DNA of 64,000 nucleotides. Origin: Brasilonema angustatum HA4187-MV1 (GTDB lineage Bacteria; Cyanobacteriota; Cyanobacteriia; Cyanobacteriales; Nostocaceae). Location: positions 1 to 64,000 of the forward strand of contig JAHHGV010000018.1 in assembly GCA_019359695.1 (NCBI GenBank), read 5' to 3'. This document shows, piece after piece, positions 20,315 to 28,395 of this stretch. The translations under genes and the position numbers were made by a program. Each line of letters opens with the position of its first letter. Positions within the stretch are counted from its first letter, which is position 1. The notes beneath the pieces were generated by a model. The model had not been told where the DNA came from. It ran no database searches and worked only from the letters and a program-made list of their open reading frames with translations.

Positions 20315-21169
20315 ATGAAAGTCGTTTTATTCTGTGGTGGTTTAGGAACAAGACTAAGAGAATATTCCACCAATATTCCTAAGCCTATGGTTCATATTGG
20401 CTACCGACCAATATTGTGGCATGTTATGAAATACTATGCCCACTACGGACACAAGGATTTTATTTTGTGTCTTGGTTATAAAGCAGACGTTATTAAGAAT
20501 TATTTTCTCAATTATGATGAGTGTGCTTCCAATGATTTTACTTTGCAGCAGGGAGGTAAAAAAATAAAACTCGTCAATAGTGATATTGAGGATTGGAATA
20601 TTACTTTTGTTGATACAGGATTGAATTCAAATATTGGTCAAAGATTGCAAGCAATTGAAGAATATTTAGAAGGAGAAGAGGTCTTTTTAGCGAATTATAG
20701 TGATGGTTTAACAGATTTACATCTACCTGACATTATTGAAGACTTTTATAGGCATGAGAAAATAGCTAGTTTTATCTGTGTAAAACCATCTCAAAGTTTC
20801 CATTTGGTTTCAATGCAAGAAAATGGTTTAGTCACGGATATCCAAGATGTAAAACATGCTGGTATTCGGATAAATGGAGGCTTCTTTGTATTTCATAAAG
20901 ATATTTTTAAATATATGGAGCCTGGAGAAGAATTGGTTCTAGAACCATTTCAAAGATTAATGAAATTACAACAGCTAGTGGCTTATAAATACAACGGTTT
21001 TTGGGCTTGTATGGATACTTTCAAAGAGCAACAGCAGTTAGACGATATGTATTGTCAAGGCAAGGCTCCTTGGGCAGTTTGGAAGCATCTTGAAAGAAAG
21101 GGAAAATCTTTAGAATATACCCCGATTCACCATGTTGCAAATCATTCTCTGCCACTGAGTTTAGCTTAA
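20315..21169 (+). CDS. RfbF-like sugar-1-phosphate nucleotidyltransferase
   Basis: Enzyme of 284 residues activating a sugar phosphate as an NDP-sugar. The N-terminal signature LFCGGLGTRL and the PKPMVHIGYRPILWHVMKYYAHYG stretch match glucose-1-phosphate cytidylyltransferase (RfbF) better than the thymidylyl or guanylyl enzymes. Other shared marks are CLGYKADVIKNYF and DTGLNSNIGQRL. The sugar is not certain; CDP-glucose, which feeds branched deoxysugars, would suit the neighbouring C-methyltransferase (inference). An AAAAGGAAA ribosome site precedes the ATG. A strong hairpin terminator follows the gene. Confidence 0.86.
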   Translation: MKVVLFCGGLGTRLREYSTNIPKPMVHIGYRPILWHVMKYYAHYGHKDFILCLGYKADVIKNYFLNYDECASNDFTLQQGGKKIKLVNSDIEDWNITFVDTGLNSNIGQRLQAIEEYLEGEEVFLANYSDGLTDLHLPDIIEDFYRHEKIASFICVKPSQSFHLVSMQENGLVTDIQDVKHAGIRINGGFFVFHKDIFKYMEPGEELVLEPFQRLMKLQQLVAYKYNGFWACMDTFKEQQQLDDMYCQGKAPWAVWKHLERKGKSLEYTPIHHVANHSLPLSLA

Positions 21170-21183
21170 AAGTAAATATTAAT

Positions 21184-21233
21184 GTAATGACAGTAGATAT
21201 CCTCAAGAGATATCTACTGTCATTACTGTTTTT
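21184..21233 (+). terminator. rho-independent terminator
   Basis: A perfect 18-bp stem (21184-21201 with 21209-21226) has a 7-base loop and is followed by TGTTTTT. It sits 14 bases after the nucleotidyltransferase stop codon. The stem is unusually long and perfect for a terminator. Confidence 0.85.
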
Positions 21234-21281
21234 AGTAAGTCTCTAAGCCGAAGTATTCCCTAGCATTTCATAATTCGCAAT

Positions 21282-21935
21282 ATGCTGAAATTTGATTTTG
21301 ACAAAAAAAGTGATCTAAATTATAAAGTCTTGTGTTTAGGTGCACATTGCGATGATATAGAAATTGGTTGTGGAGGCACAATATTAAGATTGATAGAAAA
21401 GTACCCAAATGTTATATTTTCTTGGGTTGTTTTTAGTTCCAATGTACAAAGAGAAAAGGAAGCTTATAACAGTGCAAATAAGTTCTTAGAAAAAGTACAA
21501 AATAAAAAAATATTAATACAACAATTTCAAGATGGTTTTTTGCCGTTCTTGGGAAGTGAAGTGAAACACTTTTTCGAGCAATTAAAGCGAGATTATAACC
21601 CAGATATCATTTTTACTCATTACCGCCATGATTTGCATCAAGATCATCGCTTAATTTCTGATTTTACTTGGAACACATTTAGAAATCATCTTATTCTAGA
21701 ATATGAAATACCTAAATACGATGGTGATTTAGGAAATCCTAATTTCTTTGTTCATTTAAATCCAGAAAATTACCAAAACAAAATCAAGTATATTCTTGAC
21801 AGTTTTCCATCACAAAATAGCAAAGAATGGTTTACAAAAGAAACATTTTTATCTATTCTCAGAGTGCGAGGAATGGAATCTAATGCACCTAGTAAGTATG
21901 CTGAAGGTTTTTATTGTCGTAAAGTCGTTTTTTAG
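21282..21935 (+). CDS. PIG-L (LmbE) family deacetylase
   Basis: Zinc-dependent N-deacetylase family, 217 residues. The metal motif is AHCDDIEIGCGGT near residue 21, and the second histidine motif is FTHYRHDLHQDHR. The family removes acetyl groups from N-acetylated sugars and related metabolites, including antibiotic glycones and mycothiol precursors; here a sugar substrate is likely from context. AT-rich codon use resembles the next gene rather than the flanking housekeeping genes, so the cassette may have been acquired together (inference). Confidence 0.87.
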   Translation: MLKFDFDKKSDLNYKVLCLGAHCDDIEIGCGGTILRLIEKYPNVIFSWVVFSSNVQREKEAYNSANKFLEKVQNKKILIQQFQDGFLPFLGSEVKHFFEQLKRDYNPDIIFTHYRHDLHQDHRLISDFTWNTFRNHLILEYEIPKYDGDLGNPNFFVHLNPENYQNKIKYILDSFPSQNSKEWFTKETFLSILRVRGMESNAPSKYAEGFYCRKVVF

Positions 21936-22210
21936 CTCGCCTACTCTACTCTTACTGTTATATTACTGAGAGCTTGTGCAACTCTCAACAAGAGGCTGAA
22001 CCTCTGTATTCTCGTTATCAGGCTCAGCCTGCCTGGTAACGAGTGTTGGGAAGTTCTACCTCCCCAGTACCAAAAGCGAAATAACAAGCGAAATAACAAT
22101 AGTGTTTAATGTAATATTAATTATCATTTTTTGATGGGAAATGTTAACCGTACATGCAAACAAGCTGAATGAAATTTGGCAACTAATAATTTTTATAAAA
22201 GGTGAAAAAC
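21936..22210. repeat. intergenic palindromic repeat
   Basis: An imperfect hairpin CTCGTTATCAGGC...GCCTGGTAACGAG (22011-22043) is preceded by GAGGCTGAACCTC, repeat types seen in many cyanobacterial intergenic spaces. AAAAGGTG at 22197-22204 serves as the ribosome site of the next gene. Confidence 0.55.
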
Positions 22211-23527
22211 ATGAATATAACTGATCTTAAGCAGAAGGTTAACCCAAATGAAGTTAGCCACAAAATGTACCAGTTTATCTCCGAATTATATCCTATTTGC
22301 CGTAGTATAACTGGCAATGGTTTTCGAGAAACGCTACATTGGATTTCAAAACATATTGAATTAACTAAGCATGAAGTACCTACTGGTACTCAAGTCTTTG
22401 ATTGGACAGTTCCCAGAGAGTGGAATATTAAAGATGCCTATATTAAAAACTCAAAAGGAGAAAAAATTCTAGACTTTAATAAATCAAACTTGCATGTTGT
22501 TAACTATAGCGTGCCTATTCACCAAAAGATACTTTTAGAGGGACTAAAGAAACATCTATTTACCCTACCCGAACACCCTGATTGGATTCCTTATCGGACT
22601 TCCTATTATAAAGAAAGCTGGGGCTTTTGTCTAAGTCACAATCAACTCTTGGAATTAGAAGATGAAGAGTATGAGGTGTGCATTGATTCTTCCCTAGAGA
22701 ATGGTTATCTGACATATGGCGAGTATTACCTCAAAGGAGACAAACCAGACGAAGTGCTGATATCATGCCATGCTTGTCATCCATCACTTTGTAATGATAA
22801 TCTGTCTGGGATTGCACTCTCCACTTTTCTGGCAAAATATCTCAGTCAAATAAACCTTTCATACTCTTATCGATTTCTCTTTATTCCAGGAACTATCGGT
22901 TCCATTACTTGGCTTTCTTTAAATGAAAGTCAGGTTCACAATATTAAACACGGTTTAGTTTTAACTTGTGTAGGAGATTCCGGTAAGTCTACTTATAAAA
23001 AAAGTCGTCGAGGTGATGCTGAAATTGATAAAGCTGTGACTCATGTTCTCAAACATTCTCGTCAAGATCATGACATCATAGATTTCTTTCCTTATGGCTA
23101 TGACGAACGGCAGTTTTGTTCACCAGCATTTAACTTACCTGTTGGTTGTTTCATGAGAACGCCGCACAGCTGTTATCCTGAATATCATACATCAGCAGAC
23201 AATTTGGATTTCGTACAACCTCAGTTCCTCGCCGATTCATTCTCCAAGTGCTTGTCAACTCTACATATTCTAGAAAACAACAAAAAATACTTAAACCAAA
23301 ATCCAAAATGTGAACCGCAGTTGGGGAAAAGGGGTTTATATGGTGCAATTGGTGGACAGACGGATACAAAAATAACAGAACTAGCAATGTTGTGGGTTCT
23401 GAATTTGTCTGACGGCGATCACACCTTACTGGATATCGCAGATAGAGCAGGTATGAGTTTTGATTTTATCAATAAAGCAGTAAACGCTTTGCTGAAACAC
23501 GATTTATTAATAGAGAAACCCGAGTAG
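22211..23527 (+). CDS. DUF4910 / aminopeptidase-like protein with winged-helix tail
   Basis: Protein of 438 residues matching the DUF4910 (aminopeptidase-like) family often found in surface-polysaccharide loci. The N-terminal ICRSITGNGFRETL, the central LISCHACHPSLCNDNLSG with potential metal ligands His and Asp, and TPHSCYPEYHTSADN resemble the metal site of M28 peptidases. A C-terminal winged-helix segment (about 365-435) ends the chain. ATG 22211 is preferred over a GTG three codons upstream because AAAGGTG is at the right distance. Substrate unknown; the family's enzymatic role in glycan loci is not settled, and a hydrolase acting on a modified sugar is a guess. Confidence 0.8.
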   Translation: MNITDLKQKVNPNEVSHKMYQFISELYPICRSITGNGFRETLHWISKHIELTKHEVPTGTQVFDWTVPREWNIKDAYIKNSKGEKILDFNKSNLHVVNYSVPIHQKILLEGLKKHLFTLPEHPDWIPYRTSYYKESWGFCLSHNQLLELEDEEYEVCIDSSLENGYLTYGEYYLKGDKPDEVLISCHACHPSLCNDNLSGIALSTFLAKYLSQINLSYSYRFLFIPGTIGSITWLSLNESQVHNIKHGLVLTCVGDSGKSTYKKSRRGDAEIDKAVTHVLKHSRQDHDIIDFFPYGYDERQFCSPAFNLPVGCFMRTPHSCYPEYHTSADNLDFVQPQFLADSFSKCLSTLHILENNKKYLNQNPKCEPQLGKRGLYGAIGGQTDTKITELAMLWVLNLSDGDHTLLDIADRAGMSFDFINKAVNALLKHDLLIEKPE

Positions 23528-23581
23528 TCTTTGAGTGCTAGTATTGCTAAACTAAACCGTGGAGCTAGGAATTCTTGATAG

Positions 23582-24790
23582 ATGTCGATAAAGCGTGTTG
23601 GTGTTATTGGTGGCGGACAATTAGCGTGGATGATGGCGGATGCTGCAAAGAAGTTAGGAGTTGAATTGGTTGTGCAAACTCCTAGCCCCAACGATCCGGC
23701 TGTACCCATATCAGCAAAGGATAACGTTTTCGCTGCAATTGATGACGCTAACGCCACGGCGGAATTAGCCAATAGAAGCGATGTCATCACCTTTGAGAAC
23801 GAGTTTGTTGATATTGAAGCTTTATCAAAGTTGGCTGAACAAGGCGTTTGTTTTCGTCCTAGACTGGAAGCTTTGACTCCCCTTTTAGATAAATATCACC
23901 AACGCTGCTATTTACGGGACTTGGGTTTACCTGTTCCTCGGTTTGTCGCTATAGAACAAGATTGGAACACAACTGCTGAAATTATCTTCGCGCAACAAAT
24001 AGGTTTTCCTGCAGTTTTGAAAGCTCGCCGCCACGGTTATGATGGTCAAGGGACTTTTATCATAAAGGAAATAGAAGGTTTAAAGCAAAAACTAGAATTA
24101 GACAGCACAGAATGTGTCGTCAGTCAATCTAGTTTTTTATTAGAAGAATTTATTCCGTTTGAACGGGAATTAGCCGTGATTGCGGCGCGTTCTGTGATTG
24201 GTGAGGTTTGTACTTTCCCAGTCGTAGAGACTCAGCAGGAAGAACAGGTGTGTCGGCGAGCGATCGCACCCGCTTGTGTTTCATCACAGGTGGCTGTTGA
24301 AATAGACAAGATTGCCCGTACTTTACTCAATAGTCTAGATGCAGTGGGAGTTTTTGGTATAGAGTTATTTCTGACGCCTGATGGCAAGGTGCTGGTTAAT
24401 GAAGTCGCACCCCGCACCCACAATTCAGGACATTTCTCCATTGATGCTTGCGAAACTTCTCAATTTGAGCAGCATCTACGGGCAGTTTGTGGTATGCAGT
24501 TGGGTAACACAACCATGATTTGCCCTGGTGCTGTGATGGTTAACCTTTTGGGGTATGAAATTTCTGAAAGTGACTATATAACCAAGCGCCAGCAAATAGA
24601 GCAGATTCCCCAAGCGCACGTCCACTGGTATGGAAAAACCGAATCTCGTCCTGGGCGCAAACTGGGACACGTCACGGTTTTGCTAGATATTCAAAGTCGG
24701 GATCAGGCTCAGGCGATAAGCCAGAGGCTTGACGCTTTGCGTATCGCCCGAAATATAGAATCTATCTGGTATCCTCATCAACCCTGCTAG
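23582..24790 (+). CDS. purK: N5-carboxyaminoimidazole ribonucleotide synthase
   Basis: ATP-grasp enzyme of de novo purine synthesis, 402 residues, converting AIR, bicarbonate and ATP to N5-CAIR. The N-terminus VGVIGGGQLAWMMADAAKKLG and the PurK-specific DNAxxTxELANRSDVITFENEFVD region are clear. ATP-grasp features include FPAVLKARRHGYDGQGTF, LLEEFIPFERELAVIAAR and the metal-site VNEVAPRTHNSGHFSIDAC. Length is usual. The RNA immediately downstream matches the place of 6S RNA in cyanobacteria. Confidence 0.96.
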   Translation: MSIKRVGVIGGGQLAWMMADAAKKLGVELVVQTPSPNDPAVPISAKDNVFAAIDDANATAELANRSDVITFENEFVDIEALSKLAEQGVCFRPRLEALTPLLDKYHQRCYLRDLGLPVPRFVAIEQDWNTTAEIIFAQQIGFPAVLKARRHGYDGQGTFIIKEIEGLKQKLELDSTECVVSQSSFLLEEFIPFERELAVIAARSVIGEVCTFPVVETQQEEQVCRRAIAPACVSSQVAVEIDKIARTLLNSLDAVGVFGIELFLTPDGKVLVNEVAPRTHNSGHFSIDACETSQFEQHLRAVCGMQLGNTTMICPGAVMVNLLGYEISESDYITKRQQIEQIPQAHVHWYGKTESRPGRKLGHVTVLLDIQSRDQAQAISQRLDALRIARNIESIWYPHQPC

Positions 24791-24842
24791 AAAATTTCAA
24801 CGAAAAAAACACAAAATCTTTTTGAAAGCTATAATGGTTTTG

Positions 24843-24872
24843 TTGCACTGCTACGTTGGTGACTGCCATAAA
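24843..24872 (+). promoter_or_regulatory. candidate promoter of the 6S RNA
   Basis: TTGCAC (24843-24848) and CATAAA (24867-24872) are separated by 18 bases and match four of six consensus positions each. They would start transcription near 24880, where the predicted closing stem of the RNA begins. A TATAAT at 24830-24835 could be an alternative -10. Confidence 0.4.
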
Positions 24873-24879
24873 GTTTTTT

Positions 24880-25060
24880 GATCTATGCCTTAAGAATAAG
24901 GGAGCTTAATAACTCTCGTGGCAGTATACCGGGCAAAGTACCCGGAAACTTTAAACGAGCAGCATCCGTTCCCACCTGGTTTATCCAGGTCATAAACTTA
25001 GGTAAAACGGCGTCGCGGTGTACCAAAACATCTAGCTCCCTTGCTCAGTTAAGACATGGG
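24880..25060 (+). ncRNA. ssaA: probable 6S RNA
   Basis: 6S RNA mimics an open promoter and binds RNA polymerase holoenzyme. In cyanobacteria its gene follows purK, which is exactly the position here. The ends pair over a long interrupted stem: ATG-CTTAA (24885-24893) with TTAAG-CAT (25049-25057), and AAGGGAGCT (24898-24906) with AGCTCCCTT (25034-25042). This leaves a roughly 180-base molecule, the usual size, with inner hairpins such as ACCGGG/CCCGG and ACCTGG/CCAGGT. Exact ends are estimates. No alignment could be run. Confidence 0.68.
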
Positions 25061-25074
25061 AGCTTTGATTTTTG
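25034..25074 (+). terminator. terminator hairpin overlapping the 6S 3' end
   Basis: AGCTCCC (25034-25040) pairs with GGGAGCT (25058-25064), and TTGATTTTT follows, as in a rho-independent terminator. The same AGCTCCC also pairs with GGGAGCT at 24900-24906 in the closing stem of the 6S RNA, so the two structures exclude each other. Confidence 0.6.
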
Positions 25075-25080
25075 AATAGA

Positions 25081-25393
25081 ATTAGCAATTCATGAAAACT
25101 TAAAAAATCGAAAGATAATTTATAAACAAACTTCATATATGTTTGTGCAGATCTATACACAAATACTCCGATTCTAAGCGTCATAATTTCTAAAAAAAGC
25201 TCTCTCTAGAAACACGCATAACGCTTAACAGGAAAGAAAAGGAAGGTGTTTTTTAAGGCTGTTGATAGCGGTTAAGAGCGTTAGTAAAAAGCTTATATAG
25301 TAAAAAAATCTGTGTAAAACGATCCAATATAAGGGTGCCAATAAGAGTTAGAATCGCAGAACTAGGCTATATTGTGGTTATAACTGTAAAGAA
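25081..25393. other. AT-rich leader before the M16 peptidase pair
   Basis: No gene, repeat or clear hairpin is seen. The sequence is AT-rich and presumably carries the promoter of the following peptidase gene. Confidence 0.4.
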
Positions 25394-26662
25394 TTGTTAA
25401 ATAAACTGATAAAGACCGTGTTTCCAGCGTCTGTTTTCAAACTAGACAATGGTTTAACCTTAATTCATCAAGAAATTGCCACAACCCCTGTTGTTGTGGC
25501 AGATATTTGGGTACGTGCAGGTGCTAACTTTGAGCCAGAACCGTGGTTTGGTATGGCTCACTTTCTGGAACACATGATTTTTAAAGGTACTGCAAGGGTA
25601 CCGCCAGGGGTATTTGATCAAAAGATTGAAAATCAGGGTGGGCTAACCAATGCGGCAACAAGCTACGACTACGCTCATTATTCTCTCACCACAGCTTCCC
25701 TACATTTAGAAGAGACTTTGCCTTACATGGGAGAGTTACTACTAAATGCAGCAATACCAGAGGATGAATTTACCCGTGAACGAGATGTTGTCTTAGAGGA
25801 GATTCGTCAAGCACATGATGATCCAGATTGGATCGGATTTCACGCTCTGCTCTCAAGTGTTTATCAACATCATCCTTACGGACGTTCCATATTAGGTAGT
25901 GAGGAAGAATTGATGAAGCAATCACCAGAGATTATGCGCTCTTTTCACCGTGATCACTACCAACCAGAAAATATGACAGCGGTGATTGTTGGCTCAATAG
26001 CTGCAGAATCTGCTTTAAAATTAGCGAACCAGACATTTGTTAATTCTGCCGAACATTGCTGTGACTTTCCTCAAAAAAAGGAGGTGGCGAAGCCGGTTAT
26101 ACCTGGAATTCGTCGTCAGGAACTTTCTTTACCTCGCCTAGAAGTGGCGCGGTTGCTAATGGCTTGGATTGGACCTGGAGTCGAACAGCTAGATACTTGT
26201 TGTGGATTGGATTTACTTTCTGTCTTATTGGCGCAAGGACGCACCTCTCGTCTAGTGCGTGATTTGCGAGAAGAGCAACAATTGGTACAGGGTATATGTA
26301 GTCATTTTTCCTTACAACAAGACTCCAGTTTATTTACAATCACAGCTTGGTTAGAATTAAAAGATGTGGAACGTGTCGAATCCTTAATTCGTCTACATTT
26401 GCAAGATTTAATTGACAACGGAATCAGGGAACAAGAAATAAAGCGCGCTCAAAGACTCCTGTGTAATGACTTTGCATTTTCTACCGAAACACCAAATCAG
26501 CTTGCAGGACTTTATGGATACTACAACACGATTGCTCAAGCTGAATTAGCAGTGGCTTATCCGTCGCAAATTCAATTCTTTGATGCCAAACAACTGCAAA
26601 AACTAGCACAAGAGTATGTCTCACCCAATCATTACGTGGTTACAGTACTTAAACCCTGTTAG
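25394..26662 (+). CDS. M16 family zinc peptidase, catalytic type
   Basis: Pitrilysin/mitochondrial-processing-peptidase-like protein of 422 residues with two tandem M16 domains. The inverted zinc motif HFLEH (about residue 56) with the downstream glutamate in the EEIRQAHDD region marks it as the active subunit. It starts at a TTG (MLNKLIKTV) with no ATG nearby; a GTG eight codons later is a possible alternative. The next gene encodes a paralogue lacking the motif, and such pairs are known to form heterodimeric peptidases that degrade or process peptides. No signal peptide was seen, so a cytosolic or processing role is likely. Confidence 0.88.
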   Translation: MLNKLIKTVFPASVFKLDNGLTLIHQEIATTPVVVADIWVRAGANFEPEPWFGMAHFLEHMIFKGTARVPPGVFDQKIENQGGLTNAATSYDYAHYSLTTASLHLEETLPYMGELLLNAAIPEDEFTRERDVVLEEIRQAHDDPDWIGFHALLSSVYQHHPYGRSILGSEEELMKQSPEIMRSFHRDHYQPENMTAVIVGSIAAESALKLANQTFVNSAEHCCDFPQKKEVAKPVIPGIRRQELSLPRLEVARLLMAWIGPGVEQLDTCCGLDLLSVLLAQGRTSRLVRDLREEQQLVQGICSHFSLQQDSSLFTITAWLELKDVERVESLIRLHLQDLIDNGIREQEIKRAQRLLCNDFAFSTETPNQLAGLYGYYNTIAQAELAVAYPSQIQFFDAKQLQKLAQEYVSPNHYVVTVLKPC

Positions 26663-27031
26663 TGACTAGTCAGCAAAAGGGGGTGTAGGGGAACCAGTAC
26701 TCATAGCGTAGCGTGTCCGCAGGACATAGGAGGGAAACCCTCCTATGGCACAAAGTGGCACGCTGCTTTGAACAGTACTGGCTCAACGGACAGGTGCCTC
26801 AAGTCGGGAAACCCTTTCGGCAGTTCCTCATGGGGAGCCAGTACTGATAGCGTAGCGTGTCCGCAGGACATAGTCCTTGTTTCCCGACAGAGGTATCTGG
26901 CGTTGGAAACCCCCAAAACCTCGGAGACTACCCCCAGCACTGTCCTCCCCTATCCCCTTACACCTACTTCCATTGCGGGCTTGGTCATTAGCATAAAGAA
27001 CTAATAACTTATGATTAATAACTAAGGACTA
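26663..27031. repeat. intergenic duplicated palindromic repeat
   Basis: A 26-base block starting ATAGCGTAGCGTGTCCGC and ending AGGACATAG occurs twice (26704-26729 and 26848-26873), each copy preceded by CCAGTACTc/g. The intervening DNA carries the palindromes AGGAGGGAAACCCTCCT and GTCGGGAAACC. The same core recurs inverted at 40065-40089. Separates the two M16 genes; no coding sequence recognised. Confidence 0.65.
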
Positions 27032-28318
27032 ATGACAACATCGCAGCAAAAATCCCATATCCATCGCACAGTATTGAACAATGGCATTGTAGTCTTGGTG
27101 GTAGAAAATCCGGCTGCAGATATTATTGCAGCACGAATTTTTGTCCGCGCTGGTAGCTGTTATGAGAACCAGGAGCAAGCTGGATTAGCATATTTGCTAT
27201 CAACGGTGCTTACAAAAGGTTGTAATGGACTTTCGAGTTTGGAAATTGCCGAACAAGTGGAGTCGCTGGGAGCAAGTTTGGGTGCAGACACTGCATCTGA
27301 TTATTTTTTGCTTTCGTTGAAGACAGTCACCTCAGATTTTGCACAAATGTTTAGGTTGGCGGGACGAATTTTGCGATCGCCAACATTTCCACAAGCAGAG
27401 GTAGAATTAGAACGGCGTGTTGCCCTACAAGATATTCGCTCACAACAAGAACAGCCGTTTACCATTGCCTTTGATCAACTCCGGGATGTTATGTATCAAA
27501 ACCATCCTTATGCAAGCTCGGGATTAGGCAATGAAGCCACTATGAGTCGCTTAACTCGCAAAGACTTAGTGGAGTATCATCAGAGACATTTCCGTCCTGA
27601 GAATATCGTTATTAGTATTGCTGGACGCATCACACCAGAAAATGCGATCGCTCTTGTGCAAGAAGTTTTTGATGATTGGCAAGCATCCCCCACTCAGCCA
27701 TTGCCAAAACTAAATTTACCAGAACTCAACGTTGAACCTCAAATCAAGATTACACCTCAACAAACCCAGCAATCTATCGTTATGCTAGGTTATTTGGGAT
27801 CATCGGTGCGCTCAAGTGATTACGCAGCATTGAAGTTACTATCTACTTACTTGGGAAATGGTCTTTCCAGTCGCTTGTTTGTGGAACTGCGCGAAAAGCG
27901 TGGCTTGGCTTACGAGGTATCAGCTTTTTACCCAACACGACTCTCAAGAGCATCATTTGTTGTTTACATGGGTACAGCACCAGAAAATACCCAAGTTGCT
28001 CTTTCTAGTTTGCGTCAGGAAGTTGATTTACTGTTCACCACGGAATTAGGCGAAGACGCACTCCAAGCAGCAAAAAACAAGATACTAGGACAATACGCTT
28101 TGGGCAAACAAACCAATGCCCAAATTGCTCAGATGTATGGCTGGTATGAAATTTTGGGACTGGGAATTGATTTTGATACAAATTTTCAGGAGGCGATCGC
28201 CTCTTTACGTGCTACAGATGTCATAGCTGCTGCTGATCGATATTTACGGGAACCTTATGTGTCACTAGTGGGTCAAGAACGAGCGGTTCATAGTGCAATT
28301 TTAGATTTAAATTCCTAA
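27032..28318 (+). CDS. M16 family peptidase-like protein, non-catalytic partner
   Basis: Protein of 428 residues, an M16 paralogue of the preceding gene. At the place of the zinc motif it has AGLAYLLSTVLTKG, so both histidines are missing and the subunit cannot bind the metal. It keeps the C-terminal domain signature SSRLFVELREKRGLAYEVSAFY with the Arg/Tyr pair that contacts substrate in heterodimeric M16 enzymes. Expected to shape the chamber and bind substrate for the catalytic subunit (family knowledge). It follows the catalytic gene by 369 bases of repeats and is probably co-expressed. Confidence 0.87.
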   Translation: MTTSQQKSHIHRTVLNNGIVVLVVENPAADIIAARIFVRAGSCYENQEQAGLAYLLSTVLTKGCNGLSSLEIAEQVESLGASLGADTASDYFLLSLKTVTSDFAQMFRLAGRILRSPTFPQAEVELERRVALQDIRSQQEQPFTIAFDQLRDVMYQNHPYASSGLGNEATMSRLTRKDLVEYHQRHFRPENIVISIAGRITPENAIALVQEVFDDWQASPTQPLPKLNLPELNVEPQIKITPQQTQQSIVMLGYLGSSVRSSDYAALKLLSTYLGNGLSSRLFVELREKRGLAYEVSAFYPTRLSRASFVVYMGTAPENTQVALSSLRQEVDLLFTTELGEDALQAAKNKILGQYALGKQTNAQIAQMYGWYEILGLGIDFDTNFQEAIASLRATDVIAAADRYLREPYVSLVGQERAVHSAILDLNS

Positions 28319-28330
28319 GAGGAATTTAAA
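28306..28330 (+). terminator. stem-loop overlapping the stop codon
   Basis: A perfect 10-bp stem TTTAAATTCC/GGAATTTAAA (28306-28315 with 28321-28330) encloses the stop codon TAA in its five-base loop. No T-run follows, so it may stabilise the mRNA end or work as a weak terminator. Confidence 0.45.
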
Positions 28331-28395
28331 ATACTGCTACTCTATATTTGCATTATACACCGATAATTAGCATGAGATGAGCCAGGGGGATTTCC

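Noticed and set aside
24878-25075. A 65-codon open frame downstream of purK
   Set aside because: It coincides with the structured RNA and terminator, has no ribosome site and no recognisable protein features.
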